Positions 1 to 4,598 of a stretch of DNA of 8,144 nt are shown in pieces (positions within the stretch are counted from its first letter, which is position 1; the number at the start of each line of letters is the position of its first letter). Source of the stretch: Methanobacterium sp. UBA410 (GTDB taxonomy: Archaea > Methanobacteriota > Methanobacteria > Methanobacteriales > Methanobacteriaceae); the NCBI GenBank assembly GCA_002498385.1, contig DAHH01000009.1, forward strand, positions 51,338-59,481, read 5' to 3'. The position numbers and the translations under genes are program-made. The notes beneath the pieces were generated by a model. It had not been told where the DNA came from and did not search any database. It worked only from the letters and a program-made list of their open reading frames with translations.

Positions 1-50
1 AATTATCAATGAATCTTTAAAATGAGTTTGATCTCATGGTCTTCTTGATG

Positions 51-90
51 AATTTTAATTAACTTTAATTAATTTTAATTAACTTTAATT
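51..90. repeat. Perfect 2 x 20 bp AT-only tandem repeat (four 10 bp sub-units)
   Basis: Bases 51-70 and 71-90 are identical. Each copy consists of two 10 bp sub-units, AATTTTAATT and AACTTTAATT, so the block is four sub-units in register. It creates the 8 bp palindrome TTAATTAA three times, at 55-62, 65-72 and 75-82, exactly 10 bp apart. The block ends 16 bp before the start codon at 107 and so lies where a promoter or operator would be expected. It may supply the TATA element of this gene, bend the DNA, or bind a dimeric regulator. It may also be neutral slippage in AT-rich DNA. Confidence 0.9.
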
Positions 91-95
91 TTATG

Positions 96-100
96 AAGGA
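96..100 (+). promoter_or_regulatory. Ribosome binding site of the small membrane protein gene
   Basis: AAGGA lies 6 bp before the ATG at 107. It partly matches the archaeal GGAGGTGA consensus and supports this start. Confidence 0.6.
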
Positions 101-106
101 ATAAAA

Positions 107-376
107 ATGGTTAATTCTAACACAGTTATTCTGGCAGGAGTCGCGGTTGTTGTACTTGGAATACTTATCATATTTATAGGAACGGTGCTTCAAGTCACAA
201 AATCAACAGGAGAAACAGAAAAAACAGGGGGAGTGCAGGCTGGAGGTGTGGTCATGATAGGACCCATACCAATTATATTTGGAACAAACAAAAATATCAC
301 CGTTGTTTCCATAGTCCTTGCAATTATCCTGATGATCGTGGCTTACCTCCTGTTTTACAGGTGGGGTAGATATTAA
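107..376 (+). CDS. TIGR00304/DUF131-type small archaeal membrane protein
   Basis: This is an 89-residue integral membrane protein of unknown function. The sequence shows a first hydrophobic helix at about residues 7-29, a short polar charged loop at about 31-45, a conserved-looking stretch at 46-60 (GGVVMIGPIPIIFGT), and a second helix at about 64-84 followed by a basic tail (YRWGRY). Two helices around an IGPIPIIFG segment is the pattern I associate with the archaeal TIGR00304/DUF131 family, whose usual length (about 80-90 residues) fits. The family has no established biochemical role. The start is supported by AAGGA six bases upstream. It lies 535 bp from the next gene with its own upstream repeat and a T-run downstream, so it is probably transcribed separately from the glycosyltransferases. 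The family assignment is from memory of the motif. Confidence 0.85.
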   Translation: MVNSNTVILAGVAVVVLGILIIFIGTVLQVTKSTGETEKTGGVQAGGVVMIGPIPIIFGTNKNITVVSIVLAIILMIVAYLLFYRWGRY

Positions 377-420
377 GGTTTAAATATTGATCCGTTATTG
401 TTAGGGAACTATCTTAAAGA

Positions 421-467
421 CCTTGCTAAGTTTTAAGCACCAAGTTCAAGGGTTAAGGAAAATTTTT
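421..467 (+). terminator. Possible terminator of the small membrane protein gene
   Basis: CCTTG at 421-425 can pair with CAAGG at 447-451, and a run of five T follows at 463-467. Archaeal RNA polymerase terminates mainly at T-runs, so the T5 is the more meaningful part. The pairing has a long loop and is weak. Confidence 0.3.
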
Positions 468-557
468 GTTACAAATAAAAAAAGCCAATACAGAGAAATC
501 TGGTCATGACAGCCATTGAATTATCACTAATATTGGACATTGAAAAATTATTAATGA

Positions 558-588
558 ATAACCTGAAGATTAATAGATAACTTGATGA
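558..588. repeat. Pair of ATAACYTGA-type boxes
   Basis: ATAACCTGAAGA (558-569) and ATAACTTGATGA (577-588) are near-identical 12-mers spaced 19 bp start to start. They match the boxes at 792-825 in the same gap. This is a direct observation; a protein-binding role is inference. Confidence 0.5.
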
Positions 589-645
589 GTTACCCAATTT
601 AATAACTGATAATGAAGGAAAATATAAAATAAAGGGTTTAACCTG

Positions 646-666
646 CCTGAAAAAATAGTTTTCAGG
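646..666. other. Perfect 8 bp stem-loop
   Basis: CCTGAAAA (646-653) pairs perfectly with TTTTCAGG (659-666) across a 5-base loop (AATAG). ACCTG at 641-645 offers an alternative partner for CAGGT at 663-667, so two mutually exclusive stems are possible. No T-run follows, so it does not look like a terminator. Confidence 0.5.
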
Positions 667-689
667 TGAAAAGATAGTTTTATAGGTGA
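651..689. repeat. Imperfect tandem repeat, unit about 19-20 bp, ending in AGGTGA
   Basis: Bases 651-669 and 670-689 share the pattern A-rich + ATAGTTTT + one or three bases + AGGTGA. AGGTGA resembles a Shine-Dalgarno core but no start codon with an open frame follows either copy. The first copy overlaps the right arm of the stem-loop at 646-666. Confidence 0.55.
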
Positions 690-787
690 GACAAAAATAT
701 CAAGGAAAAGGGATAACTTCCAAATTTAAGTCTTCATGAAACTTTATCTATGAATATTTGGATTAATACGAGATTTACCATTTATGG

Positions 788-826
788 ATATATAACTTGA
801 TAACAACCTGACTATAACCTGATAAA
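788..826. repeat. Three AACYTGA boxes at exact 11 bp steps beside a TATATAA box
   Basis: AACTTGA (794-800), AACCTGA (805-811) and AACCTGA (816-822) repeat at an 11 bp interval. The outer two extend to ATAACTTGATAA (792-803) and ATAACCTGATAA (814-825). A TATATAA element overlaps the left edge (789-795). Direct repeats at about one helical turn beside a TATA-like sequence suit an archaeal repressor or activator site. The TATA-like box would give a GT2 leader of nearly 100 bases if used. Confidence 0.55.
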
Positions 827-859
827 TAAATTTGATTAATTATAGGATTAAAAAATAGT

Positions 860-872
860 GGATTAATAAATT
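860..872 (+). promoter_or_regulatory. Candidate TATA-box region of the GT2 gene
   Basis: GGATTAATAAATT is A/T-rich and TATA-like. A start point about 25 bp downstream would fall near 890-896, just before the Shine-Dalgarno at 898-905, giving a short leader. The match is loose in an AT-rich background. Confidence 0.3.
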
Positions 873-897
873 TGCTACGTAAAAGATAGAAAAAATA

Positions 898-905
898 GGG
901 GAAGG
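898..905 (+). promoter_or_regulatory. Ribosome binding site of the GT2 gene
   Basis: GGGGAAGG ends 6 bp before the ATG at 912. A second partial motif, AAGGT, follows at 906-910 but is too close to the start to be the main site. Confidence 0.55.
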
Positions 906-911
906 AAGGTC

Positions 912-1589
912 ATGAAAAATGTTACATTTTTACTTCCAGCTTACAATGAAGAAAAATCTATAGGGGATCTTCTTGAAGATCTGAAACGTTTATACCCCAA
1001 TTCAAGAATTCTGGTCGTTGATAATAATTCAACAGATGCAACATCTGAAATTGCACGCAGAGCCGGTGCAGATGTAATATTTGAGAAGAAACAGGGAAAA
1101 GCCCATGCAGTAAGGACTGGTTTTCAAAATATTGACTCTGAATTTGTTATCATGATGGATGCAGACAACACCTACGATCCTGCAGATGCCAGAAAACTCA
1201 TAGACCACATTCTAAAAACTAAAAGTGATGTTGTGATGGGTTCACGCTTGAGGGGAGATTCAGAGGCAGGTGCCATCAGTAAGCTGAATACTTTAGGCAA
1301 TTTTATCCTTAGTTTAACTGTAAGCATACTTTACTCAAAGATTTCCGATTTGTGCACAGGTTACTGGGCTTTCAGAAGGAAAGTTGTAGATTATCTCCTT
1401 GAGGTGGGCCTTGACTCCACGAACTTTGAACTGGAGGCTGAGATGTTCATTAAGGTCTCCAAGGGGAACTTCAAGATCTCAGAGGTACCCATTACATACA
1501 GGTGCCGTGGAGATGAGTCCAAGTTAAATTCACTGGAGGATGGATGGAAAATATTCAAAACTCTTTGGATCTACAAAATCAAGTCTTAA
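912..1589 (+). CDS. Family 2 glycosyltransferase (GT-A), AglJ / dolichol-phosphate sugar synthase-like
   Basis: Predicted inverting GT2 enzyme that moves a sugar from a nucleotide donor, probably to a polyisoprenyl (dolichol) phosphate on the cytoplasmic face. Visible motifs: LLPAYNEE at 7-14 and VDNNSTD at 36-42 (nucleotide-binding part of the GT-A fold), metal-binding DAD at 83-85, GSRLRG at 110-115, DLCTGYWAFR at 146-155 (acceptor loop of the DPM1/AglJ group), ELEAEM at 173-178 and YRCRGDESKLNSLEDG at 196-211. The 225 residues end right after the GT-A domain. No C-terminal membrane helices follow, unlike Haloferax AglJ. The only hydrophobic stretch, at about 131-142, matches a helix normal for this fold. 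The DLCTGYW pattern recalls an archaeal subfamily I know as TIGR04182, which includes AglJ proteins. Followed by T-runs and a 126 bp gap. The GT2 call is firm; lipid phosphate as acceptor is family inference; the sugar is unknown. Confidence 0.9.
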   Translation: MKNVTFLLPAYNEEKSIGDLLEDLKRLYPNSRILVVDNNSTDATSEIARRAGADVIFEKKQGKAHAVRTGFQNIDSEFVIMMDADNTYDPADARKLIDHILKTKSDVVMGSRLRGDSEAGAISKLNTLGNFILSLTVSILYSKISDLCTGYWAFRRKVVDYLLEVGLDSTNFELEAEMFIKVSKGNFKISEVPITYRCRGDESKLNSLEDGWKIFKTLWIYKIKS

Positions 1590-1607
1590 CTCTTCTTTTA
1601 ATTCCTA

Positions 1608-1638
1608 TTTTTTTAAGGTTTAAGAAAGATTATTTTTT
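1608..1638 (+). terminator. T-rich terminator candidate after the GT2 gene
   Basis: Runs of seven T (1608-1614) and six T (1633-1638) lie 19 and 44 bases after the stop codon. T-runs of this length are efficient terminators for archaeal RNA polymerase. No strong hairpin precedes them. Confidence 0.5.
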
Positions 1639-1659
1639 AGGATTATTAAACTTTTAAGA

Positions 1660-1669
1660 TTAAATATTC
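1660..1669 (+). promoter_or_regulatory. Candidate TATA box of the first GT4 gene
   Basis: TTAAATATTC, preceded by an A/G-rich stretch that could be a BRE, would place the transcript start near 1687-1692. That leaves room for the Shine-Dalgarno at 1701-1708 and suggests the gene has its own promoter. Confidence 0.4.
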
Positions 1670-1700
1670 AGGTAAATACTAATGAATTTAACATTTGATC

Positions 1701-1708
1701 AGGTGAGG
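1701..1708 (+). promoter_or_regulatory. Strong ribosome binding site of the first GT4 gene
   Basis: AGGTGAGG, with the GGTGA core complementary to the archaeal 16S rRNA tail, ends 7 bp before the ATG at 1716 and fixes that start. Confidence 0.7.
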
Positions 1709-1715
1709 AACTACA

Positions 1716-2921
1716 ATGAAAATTGCTTTTATCTATGATGGGGTTTATCCATGGATAACTGGTGGAATTGAGAAGAGACTCCATGAACTATCCAAAAAAC
1801 TTGTGGAAAGGGGACATGAAGTGCACTGGTACGGTGTTGGATGGTGGTGGACAGACTCTAATAAGACCGGGGCAGAAACTACCAAGAGCATGGAGTTTAA
1901 ACAGTGTAAGGTTACAGTAGTTGAAAATGATGGCAGAGACATAGAACTTGATGGAATTCACATACATGGGGTTTGCAAACCCTTAAATCTCTATAAAAAC
2001 GATAGAAGATCCATAAAGGAGGCCATATACTTTGCATGGAACCTGTTCCCTATTTTAATGAGGGAAAAATTTGACATTGTTGATTGCCAGAACTTCCCAT
2101 TTTTTTCCTGTTTTCCAGCCAAACTGCACGCCCTCACCGGAAGATCAACCCTGGTCATCACATGGCACGAGGTCTGGAACAGTTACTGGTATGAGTACCT
2201 TGGAAAAAAGGGAGTGTTCGGTAAGATGATTGAAAGTTTAACGGCCCATTTAACTGAAAACACTGTAGCTGTTTCAAAAAAAACTGAAGACAATCTGAAA
2301 AGTATCAATAATAAATTAAAGATAGAATTAATTCCAAATGGAATGAATTTTAAGGGAATAACTGGTGCAGCACCTTCTGGCGAACTATCAGATGTTATAT
2401 TTGCAGGAAGACTCATAAAGGAGAAAAATGTTGACGTTCTTGTAAGGGCAATAAACCGCGTTAGAAAGGTTATCCCTGATGTTAAATGTTTAATTGTGGG
2501 AGAAGGCCCTGAAGGCGACAGACTGAGAAACCTGGTACATAATCTGGGACTTGACGAAAATGTTAAGTTCATGAAATTCTTTGATGATTACTCTGATTTA
2601 ATCTCGTGCATGAAATCATCCAAGGTTTTTGTACTGCCATCAACGCGAGAAGGGTTTGGTATTGTTGTTGTTGAAGCAAATGCATGCGGACTACCAGTTG
2701 TTACAGTTAAAAGCCCGATGAACGCAGCTTCTGACCTTGTAACTGACGATAAAAACGGATTCATCTGCCAGCTTTCAGATGAATGCCTGGCAGATAAGAT
2801 AGTTAAGGGAATAAATAATGGAGAAAAAATGCGTGAAGACTGCATAAAAACTGCAGAACGCTACGACTGGGCCAGAATAGTTGATTCACTGGAGAAGTTT
2901 TACAGCAAGATTTTAACATGA
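1716..2921 (+). CDS. Family 4 glycosyltransferase (GT-B), first of three
   Basis: Predicted retaining GT4 enzyme (401 residues, typical length), acting in the cytoplasm or at the inner membrane face. The N-terminal Rossmann domain begins MKIAFIYDGVYPWITGGIEK, with the acceptor-side glycine-rich GGIEKR at 16-21. The domain linker carries IPNGM at 206-210. The C-terminal donor domain shows FAGRLIKEKN at 229-238, LIVGEGPEGDRL at 259-270 and an intact EX7E motif, REGFGIVVVEA, with E312 and E320. Aromatic clusters at 37-45 (HWYGVGWWW) and 150-161 (WHEVWNSYWYEY) stand out and probably line the acceptor site. No signal peptide or membrane helix is seen. The start is fixed by AGGTGAGG. The neighbouring GT2 and GT4 genes suggest a lipid-linked or surface glycan pathway. 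The donor and acceptor cannot be told from sequence; GT4 families with similar folds use GDP- or UDP-sugars. Confidence 0.92.
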   Translation: MKIAFIYDGVYPWITGGIEKRLHELSKKLVERGHEVHWYGVGWWWTDSNKTGAETTKSMEFKQCKVTVVENDGRDIELDGIHIHGVCKPLNLYKNDRRSIKEAIYFAWNLFPILMREKFDIVDCQNFPFFSCFPAKLHALTGRSTLVITWHEVWNSYWYEYLGKKGVFGKMIESLTAHLTENTVAVSKKTEDNLKSINNKLKIELIPNGMNFKGITGAAPSGELSDVIFAGRLIKEKNVDVLVRAINRVRKVIPDVKCLIVGEGPEGDRLRNLVHNLGLDENVKFMKFFDDYSDLISCMKSSKVFVLPSTREGFGIVVVEANACGLPVVTVKSPMNAASDLVTDDKNGFICQLSDECLADKIVKGINNGEKMREDCIKTAERYDWARIVDSLEKFYSKILT

Positions 2922-2982
2922 AGTGTCTGCTCTTATACGCTTTGACAGTGAAAATTGCATTAGATGGTAAGTAAAAAAAATA

Positions 2983-3018
2983 GTGAGTAAAAGTGTAATT
3001 CACAAGAAGTTAACTCAC
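2983..3018. other. Nested inverted repeat downstream of the first GT4 gene
   Basis: GTGAGT (2983-2988) pairs with ACTCAC (3013-3018), and inside it GTG (2993-2995) pairs with CAC (3001-3003) around TAATT. There is no T-run after it, so it is not an obvious terminator. The pairing is modest. Confidence 0.3.
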
Positions 3019-3034
3019 ACAGCTAATTTATAAC

Positions 3035-3119
3035 TTGAATCGCTTCAATTAATCATTTAGTAAAACCAATAATCCCTAATTCAATGAATTGATCCTTGAT
3101 GAAGAAAGTAAACATCAAG
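3035..3119. other. Cluster of three dyads upstream of the second GT4 gene
   Basis: TTGAA/TTCAA (3035-3039 and 3044-3048, loop TCGC), TCAAT-GA-ATTGA (3081-3092), and a perfect 7 bp pair CTTGATG/CATCAAG (3095-3101 and 3113-3119) with an 11-base purine-rich loop, followed by TTTT at 3121-3124. The last is the strongest: it may be a late terminator for the upstream gene or a leader structure or operator for the downstream gene. Confidence 0.4.
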
Positions 3120-3144
3120 ATTTTATGAATAAGTACGAATAAAA

Positions 3145-3154
3145 TTTTATAAAT
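3145..3154 (+). promoter_or_regulatory. Candidate TATA box of the second GT4 gene (left copy of duplication)
   Basis: TTTTATAAAT preceded by AAAA is a good archaeal BRE/TATA-like match. The predicted start near 3175 would leave about a dozen leader bases before the ATG at 3187. Confidence 0.45.
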
Positions 3155-3178
3155 CAAAGAGTTTTATAAATCAAAGAG
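3145..3178. repeat. Perfect 2 x 17 bp tandem duplication containing a TATA-like box
   Basis: Bases 3145-3161 and 3162-3178 are identical (TTTTATAAATCAAAGAG). Each copy holds the TATA-like TTTTATAAAT. The second copy runs into the Shine-Dalgarno and the possible GTG start of the next gene. From the usual 25 bp TATA-to-start distance, the left copy would start RNA near 3175, giving a very short leader. The right copy would start it inside the coding region and so would not serve the annotated start. Confidence 0.9.
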
Positions 3179-3186
3179 TGAAAAAA

Positions 3187-4422
3187 ATGAAGATATTACA
3201 CACTCCCGTCAGATTTTATCCGTTTATAGGCGGTGTGGAAAACTACGTGTACTACTCTGCCAAGGAACTTGTTAAAATGGGCCACCAGGTCACAGTTGTA
3301 TGTGCAAATGAGCCTTCATCCCATGATGAAGAACTCTTAGATGGAATCAGGGTAAAGAGGCTCCATTACATTGGGAAAATTGCAAACACCAATGTTACGT
3401 TAGGTTTGCCCCTCGCACTTAAAGGTGAAGATTTTGACGTTATCCACACCCACATTCCAACACCATGGAGTGCTGATTGGAGTGCTTTAACCTCCAGATT
3501 AAAGAATAAACCATTAGTTGTCACATATCACAACGATATAACTGGCACGGGAATTGCAAAGCATATAGCTGGATTTTACAATGCAACAGCCCTGAAACTG
3601 CTCCTGAAACGTGCAGATAAAATAATAATAACACAGCCCGGCTACATTCAATCCTCGCCCTACCTGAAAGATTACGCTCATAAAATAGAGGTTATTCCAA
3701 ATGGAGTTGACGTTTCTAAATTCAAACCGTCTTCAAACAACAAAGAAACTTCAAACAACAAAGAAAAGATTGTAGAAGATGAAGTTTTGAAGGCTAATGA
3801 AGTTGTAAGAACTGGTGAAGCTTGCCATGAAACTTCAAAAGATGGTGGGAACACAATGTTCTCTGAAAATACAATCTTCTTTTTAAGCGTTCTGGATGAA
3901 TTTCACAGGTACAAAGGACTGGATTATCTGTTGGAAGCATTAAAAATTGTGAAAGAAGAAGTTCCTAATGTAAAATTGAAGGTTGGAGGTAAAGGCGTTT
4001 TAATGGATCACTACAAAGGTGTTGTTGACTCTTCTGGTTTGGATTCCAGCGTTGAATTCTGCGGATTTATACCAGACGATGAGATCGTTGAGTACTACAG
4101 CAGATCCAGCGTTTTTGTTCTGCCCTCAATCTCTGCAACCTATGAAGGATTTGGAATAGTGGCACTTGAGGCCCTTGCATGCAAAACCCCAGTTGTAAGC
4201 ACGGAAATTGTTGGGGTGGCAGAAGATGTTAAAAAAAGTAAAGCAGGCATAATTGTGCAGCCAAAAGATTCCAGGGCACTTGCAGAGGCAATAATCAAAA
4301 TTCTGGGAAATAAAAAGCTGCAAAAGAAGATGGGTGAGAATGGTAGAAGACTTGTAGAGGCCAAGTACACATGGAAAGGTGTTGCAGAGATGATGGAAAA
4401 GGTTTATAATGAACTACTGTAA
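3187..4422 (+). CDS. Family 4 glycosyltransferase (GT-B) with a repeat-containing linker insert, second of three
   Basis: Predicted retaining GT4 enzyme of 411 residues. I chose ATG 3187 because AGAGTGA (3175-3181) sits five bases before it and the protein then begins MKILHTPVRF, a typical GT4 start. An in-frame GTG at 3178 would add MKK but lies inside that ribosome-site-like motif. Motifs: FIGGVENYVYY at 13-23, DVIHTHIPTPWS at 84-95, TYHNDITG at 113-120, VIPNGVD at 169-175, FHRYKGLDYLLEAL at 239-252, VGGKG at 266-270, and an intact EX7E (YEGFGIVALEAL) with E320 and E328. Between the domains, at about residues 182-226, lies a polar low-complexity insert of about 45 residues absent from ordinary family members. 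It contains the six-residue duplication SNNKET/SNNKEK, encoded by a perfect 18 bp tandem repeat. No membrane helix is seen. A surface-glycan role is inferred from context; the sugar is unknown. Confidence 0.92.
   Translation: MKILHTPVRFYPFIGGVENYVYYSAKELVKMGHQVTVVCANEPSSHDEELLDGIRVKRLHYIGKIANTNVTLGLPLALKGEDFDVIHTHIPTPWSADWSALTSRLKNKPLVVTYHNDITGTGIAKHIAGFYNATALKLLLKRADKIIITQPGYIQSSPYLKDYAHKIEVIPNGVDVSKFKPSSNNKETSNNKEKIVEDEVLKANEVVRTGEACHETSKDGGNTMFSENTIFFLSVLDEFHRYKGLDYLLEALKIVKEEVPNVKLKVGGKGVLMDHYKGVVDSSGLDSSVEFCGFIPDDEIVEYYSRSSVFVLPSISATYEGFGIVALEALACKTPVVSTEIVGVAEDVKKSKAGIIVQPKDSRALAEAIIKILGNKKLQKKMGENGRRLVEAKYTWKGVAEMMEKVYNELL
3731..3766. repeat. Perfect in-frame 2 x 18 bp tandem repeat inside the second GT4 gene
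   Basis: Bases 3731-3748 and 3749-3766 are identical (CTTCAAACAACAAAGAAA). The unit is six codons, so gain or loss keeps the frame. A shorter echo, GAAACTTCAAA, lies at 3829-3839. The repeat falls in the interdomain linker insert of the enzyme. Confidence 0.92.
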
Positions 4423-4438
4423 TATCTAACTATAAAGA

Positions 4439-4443
4439 TTTTT
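4439..4443 (+). terminator. T5 terminator candidate after the second GT4 gene
   Basis: Five T start 17 bases after the stop codon, followed by further T-rich sequence to 4460. This is consistent with T-run termination in archaea. No clear stem precedes it. Confidence 0.35.
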
Positions 4444-4465
4444 CCTTGTTTTAAATTTCAGATAG

Positions 4466-4476
4466 CTTAAAATAAA
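4466..4476 (+). promoter_or_regulatory. Candidate TATA box of the membrane-protein/GT4 pair
   Basis: CTTAAAATAAA is TATA-like. RNA would start near 4495, leaving a leader of about 100 bases that includes the TAGTGCA repeats. The match is weak in an AT-rich background. Confidence 0.25.
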
Positions 4477-4514
4477 GGGTACGAATAAGGTTTTGGATCA
4501 AGTTTTACTGGACT

Positions 4515-4542
4515 TAGTGCAGATACTGCCAGATCTAGTGCA
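4515..4542. repeat. TAGTGCA direct repeats 21 bp apart
   Basis: TAGTGCA occurs at 4515-4521 and 4536-4542, exactly 21 bp apart (two helical turns). CAGAT also repeats at 4520-4524 and 4530-4534. The arrangement resembles a regulator half-site pair in the leader of the membrane-protein gene, but the motifs are short. Confidence 0.4.
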
Positions 4543-4584
4543 TCAAATATCATAATGGAACTACAGCTTAAACTCAACCTACTT

Positions 4585-4592
4585 AAGGGGAC
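4585..4592 (+). promoter_or_regulatory. Ribosome binding site deciding the start of the membrane-protein gene
   Basis: AAGGGGAC lies six to eight bases before ATG 4599 but only one or two bases before ATG 4593, so 4599 is the better start. Both ATGs sit in the dyad ACATG-CA-CATGT (4591-4602). Confidence 0.5.
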
Positions 4593-4598
4593 ATGCAC

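Larger units (their letters stand above)
377..911. other. 535 bp non-coding gap with repeats, a hairpin and TATA-like boxes
   Basis: No convincing gene lies here: stops are frequent in all frames and the longest ATG reading frame noticed (506-580, 24 codons) has no ribosome binding site. From left to right it holds a TTTAAATATT box (379-388), a weak CCTTG/CAAGG inverted repeat followed by T5 (421-467), two ATAACYTGA boxes (558-588), an 8 bp hairpin overlapping an imperfect tandem repeat (646-689), three AACYTGA boxes at 11 bp steps next to a TATATAA box (788-826), and the probable promoter and Shine-Dalgarno of the GT2 gene (860-905). For a compact archaeal genome it is an unusually long, motif-rich gap. 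It could be a large regulatory region or carry a small RNA, but no tRNA- or rRNA-like sequence is visible. Confidence 0.7.

Noticed and set aside
1..25. Possible tail of an upstream gene (frame 2 is open to a TGA at 23-25)
   Set aside because: Only seven codons are visible, which is not enough to support a coding region. The ATGAG/CTCAT dyad at 22-37 is also too weak to call a terminator.
506..580. 24-codon ATG reading frame in the long gap
   Set aside because: It has no Shine-Dalgarno and no recognisable motif, and lies in a region dense with stops in all frames.
582..650. C/D-box small RNA candidate (TGATGA-like at 583-588, CTGA at 606-609 and 647-650)
   Set aside because: The C box lacks its leading purine, C' is degenerate and the spacing to the last CTGA is far longer than the usual 12 or so bases.
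377..911. tRNA, rRNA or CRISPR array in the long gap
   Set aside because: There is no T-loop-like GTTCGA sequence, no cloverleaf, and no regular repeat-spacer pattern; the repeats are 11-20 bp and adjacent.
1745..2845. Long reverse-strand open frames inside the first GT4 gene
   Set aside because: They are antisense shadows of a clear glycosyltransferase with intact motifs, and show low-complexity Ser/Phe/Leu composition and no ribosome site.
2981..3018. Inverted repeat as an intrinsic terminator of the first GT4 gene
   Set aside because: No T-run follows the stem, which archaeal termination requires.
3178..3186. GTG at 3178 as the start of the second GT4
   Set aside because: It lies inside the AGAGTGA ribosome-site-like motif and the duplicated block; ATG 3187 gives the standard MKIL start with suitable spacing.
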